A stretch of DNA of 5,135 nucleotides, from the NCBI GenBank assembly GCA_021107335.1, contig JAIOSZ010000284.1, positions 1 through 5,135 of the forward strand, written 5' to 3'. Both the position numbers and the translations under genes were made by a program. The notes under the pieces were generated by a model that worked only from the letters and a program-made list of their open reading frames with translations, was not told the origin of the DNA and did no database searches. This stretch comes from Desulfuromonadaceae bacterium (GTDB lineage Bacteria; Desulfobacterota; Desulfuromonadia; Desulfuromonadales; Syntrophotaleaceae). How positions within the stretch are numbered: the stretch's first letter is position 1; each line of letters begins with the position of its first letter. Positions 4,709 through 5,135 of the stretch are shown piece by piece.

Positions 4709-5135
4709 TTAGGAATCGGTCTTGATCCCAGAGCGTTCTACCGCCAGTTGCCAAAAGGCTTGCACTGCCGGTCGCTGCAAGTTGCGTTTACTGGAGCAAA
4801 GGCCGACCACATAGGGGTCAAGGGACGGTGCGGTCTCAAGAATACGCACCTCTTCGCGAAAGGGGCTGCGGGCCAGGACCAATTCTGGGACGATGCCGAT
4901 GCCGCAGCCGAGGCGGACCATGGCGATGAGCGCCTCGTTGCCCGAGACCTCGGATGTAATATTGGGGGTGATGCGCCGCTCTTTCAGCCATTGGTCAAGG
5001 CGCCGTCGCGACAGCCCACGTTGCGGCACGACCAGTGGCACCCGGGTCAGGTCGATAATGCCGTCCCGCAGAGGCAGGTCGTTGGCATCGCTCTGTAGGG
5101 GGGCGATAAACAGCAGCGGCGTGTTGATGATGGGC
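4709..5135 (-). CDS. ilvY: IlvY-type LysR-family regulator, 5' part outside the window
   Basis: The frame is open from the right edge to a TAA at 4711-4709, giving 141 C-terminal residues of a protein that is normally near 295. The helix-turn-helix domain is therefore not visible. What is seen is the second half of the LysR effector-binding domain: TPLLFIAP (5-12 of the fragment), VPLVVPQRGLSRRRLDQWL (32-50), SEVSGNEALIAMVRLGCGIG (61-80), IVPELVLARSP (81-91), VRILE (96-100) and AVQAFW (123-128). The order and wording closely follow E. coli IlvY (its GGHEAMVSMVALGCGVALLPEVVLE region, recalled from memory). IlvY activates ilvC (acetohydroxyacid isomeroreductase) in response to acetolactate-type substrates. 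In enterics it is divergent from ilvC, so the target here may lie beyond the right edge. It converges on the KamA-like gene with an 11-bp gap. The LysR family is certain; the IlvY subtype is likely but rests on the C-terminal half only. Confidence 0.85.
   Translation of the reverse strand, partial: PIINTPLLFIAPLQSDANDLPLRDGIIDLTRVPLVVPQRGLSRRRLDQWLKERRITPNITSEVSGNEALIAMVRLGCGIGIVPELVLARSPFREEVRILETAPSLDPYVVGLCSSKRNLQRPAVQAFWQLAVERSGIKTDS

Noticed and set aside
4694..5098. 134-codon plus-strand frame after the KamA-like gene
   Set aside because: It lies wholly opposite the ilvY-like coding sequence, whose LysR effector-domain motifs are unmistakable; the plus-strand translation has no family features.

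Overview
This window is moderately GC-rich chromosomal DNA, densely packed with genes. The family mix is a SCO-type copper/thiol protein, SlyX, a membrane-anchored rhodanese, a MauE/DoxX-type membrane protein, two radical SAM enzymes and an IlvY-type LysR regulator. This suggests a Gram-negative proteobacterium in the broad sense. A Desulfuromonas/Geobacter-like member of Desulfobacterota is my best guess, but that is inferred from gene content and not proven.

Layout. At the left edge a SCO1/SenC-family gene runs leftward from an ATG at 605 and is cut off by the window start. A 212-bp divergent intergenic region (606-817) follows. It holds a good sigma70-type promoter facing left (661-689) and a weaker extended -10 type promoter facing right (716-744). 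The rightward unit is slyX (818-1009), a single-pass membrane-anchored rhodanese (1002-1514), a four-helix MauE/DoxX-type protein (1511-1939) and a large cobalamin-binding-domain-type radical SAM protein (1932-3530). All three junctions overlap, by 8, 4 and 8 bp, so this is very probably one translationally coupled operon. A 123-bp gap with a stem-loop (3571-3601) leads to a KamA-family (lysine 2,3-aminomutase-like) radical SAM gene (3654-4697). Its stop lies 11 bp from the stop of a convergent ilvY-like gene (4709 to the right edge, 5' end missing).

How they may work together. The SCO protein, the rhodanese and the MauE-type protein all have predicted cysteine-based chemistry at or outside the cytoplasmic membrane, so the left half looks like a periplasmic thiol/sulfur or copper-redox neighbourhood. 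The radical SAM protein at the end of the operon is cytosolic and its substrate is unknown. The tight rhodanese-MauE-radical SAM cassette is the most interesting candidate for an undescribed function. The KamA-like enzyme keeps every lysine-aminomutase catalytic residue I can place by homology but lacks the zinc-site cysteines of the clostridial enzyme. No EF-P, EpmA or beta-lysine acetyltransferase gene is visible beside it, so its substrate (free lysine or EF-P beta-lysylation) is open.

I see no tRNA, rRNA, CRISPR array, insertion sequence or integrase gene, and no gene-free stretch over 300 bp.
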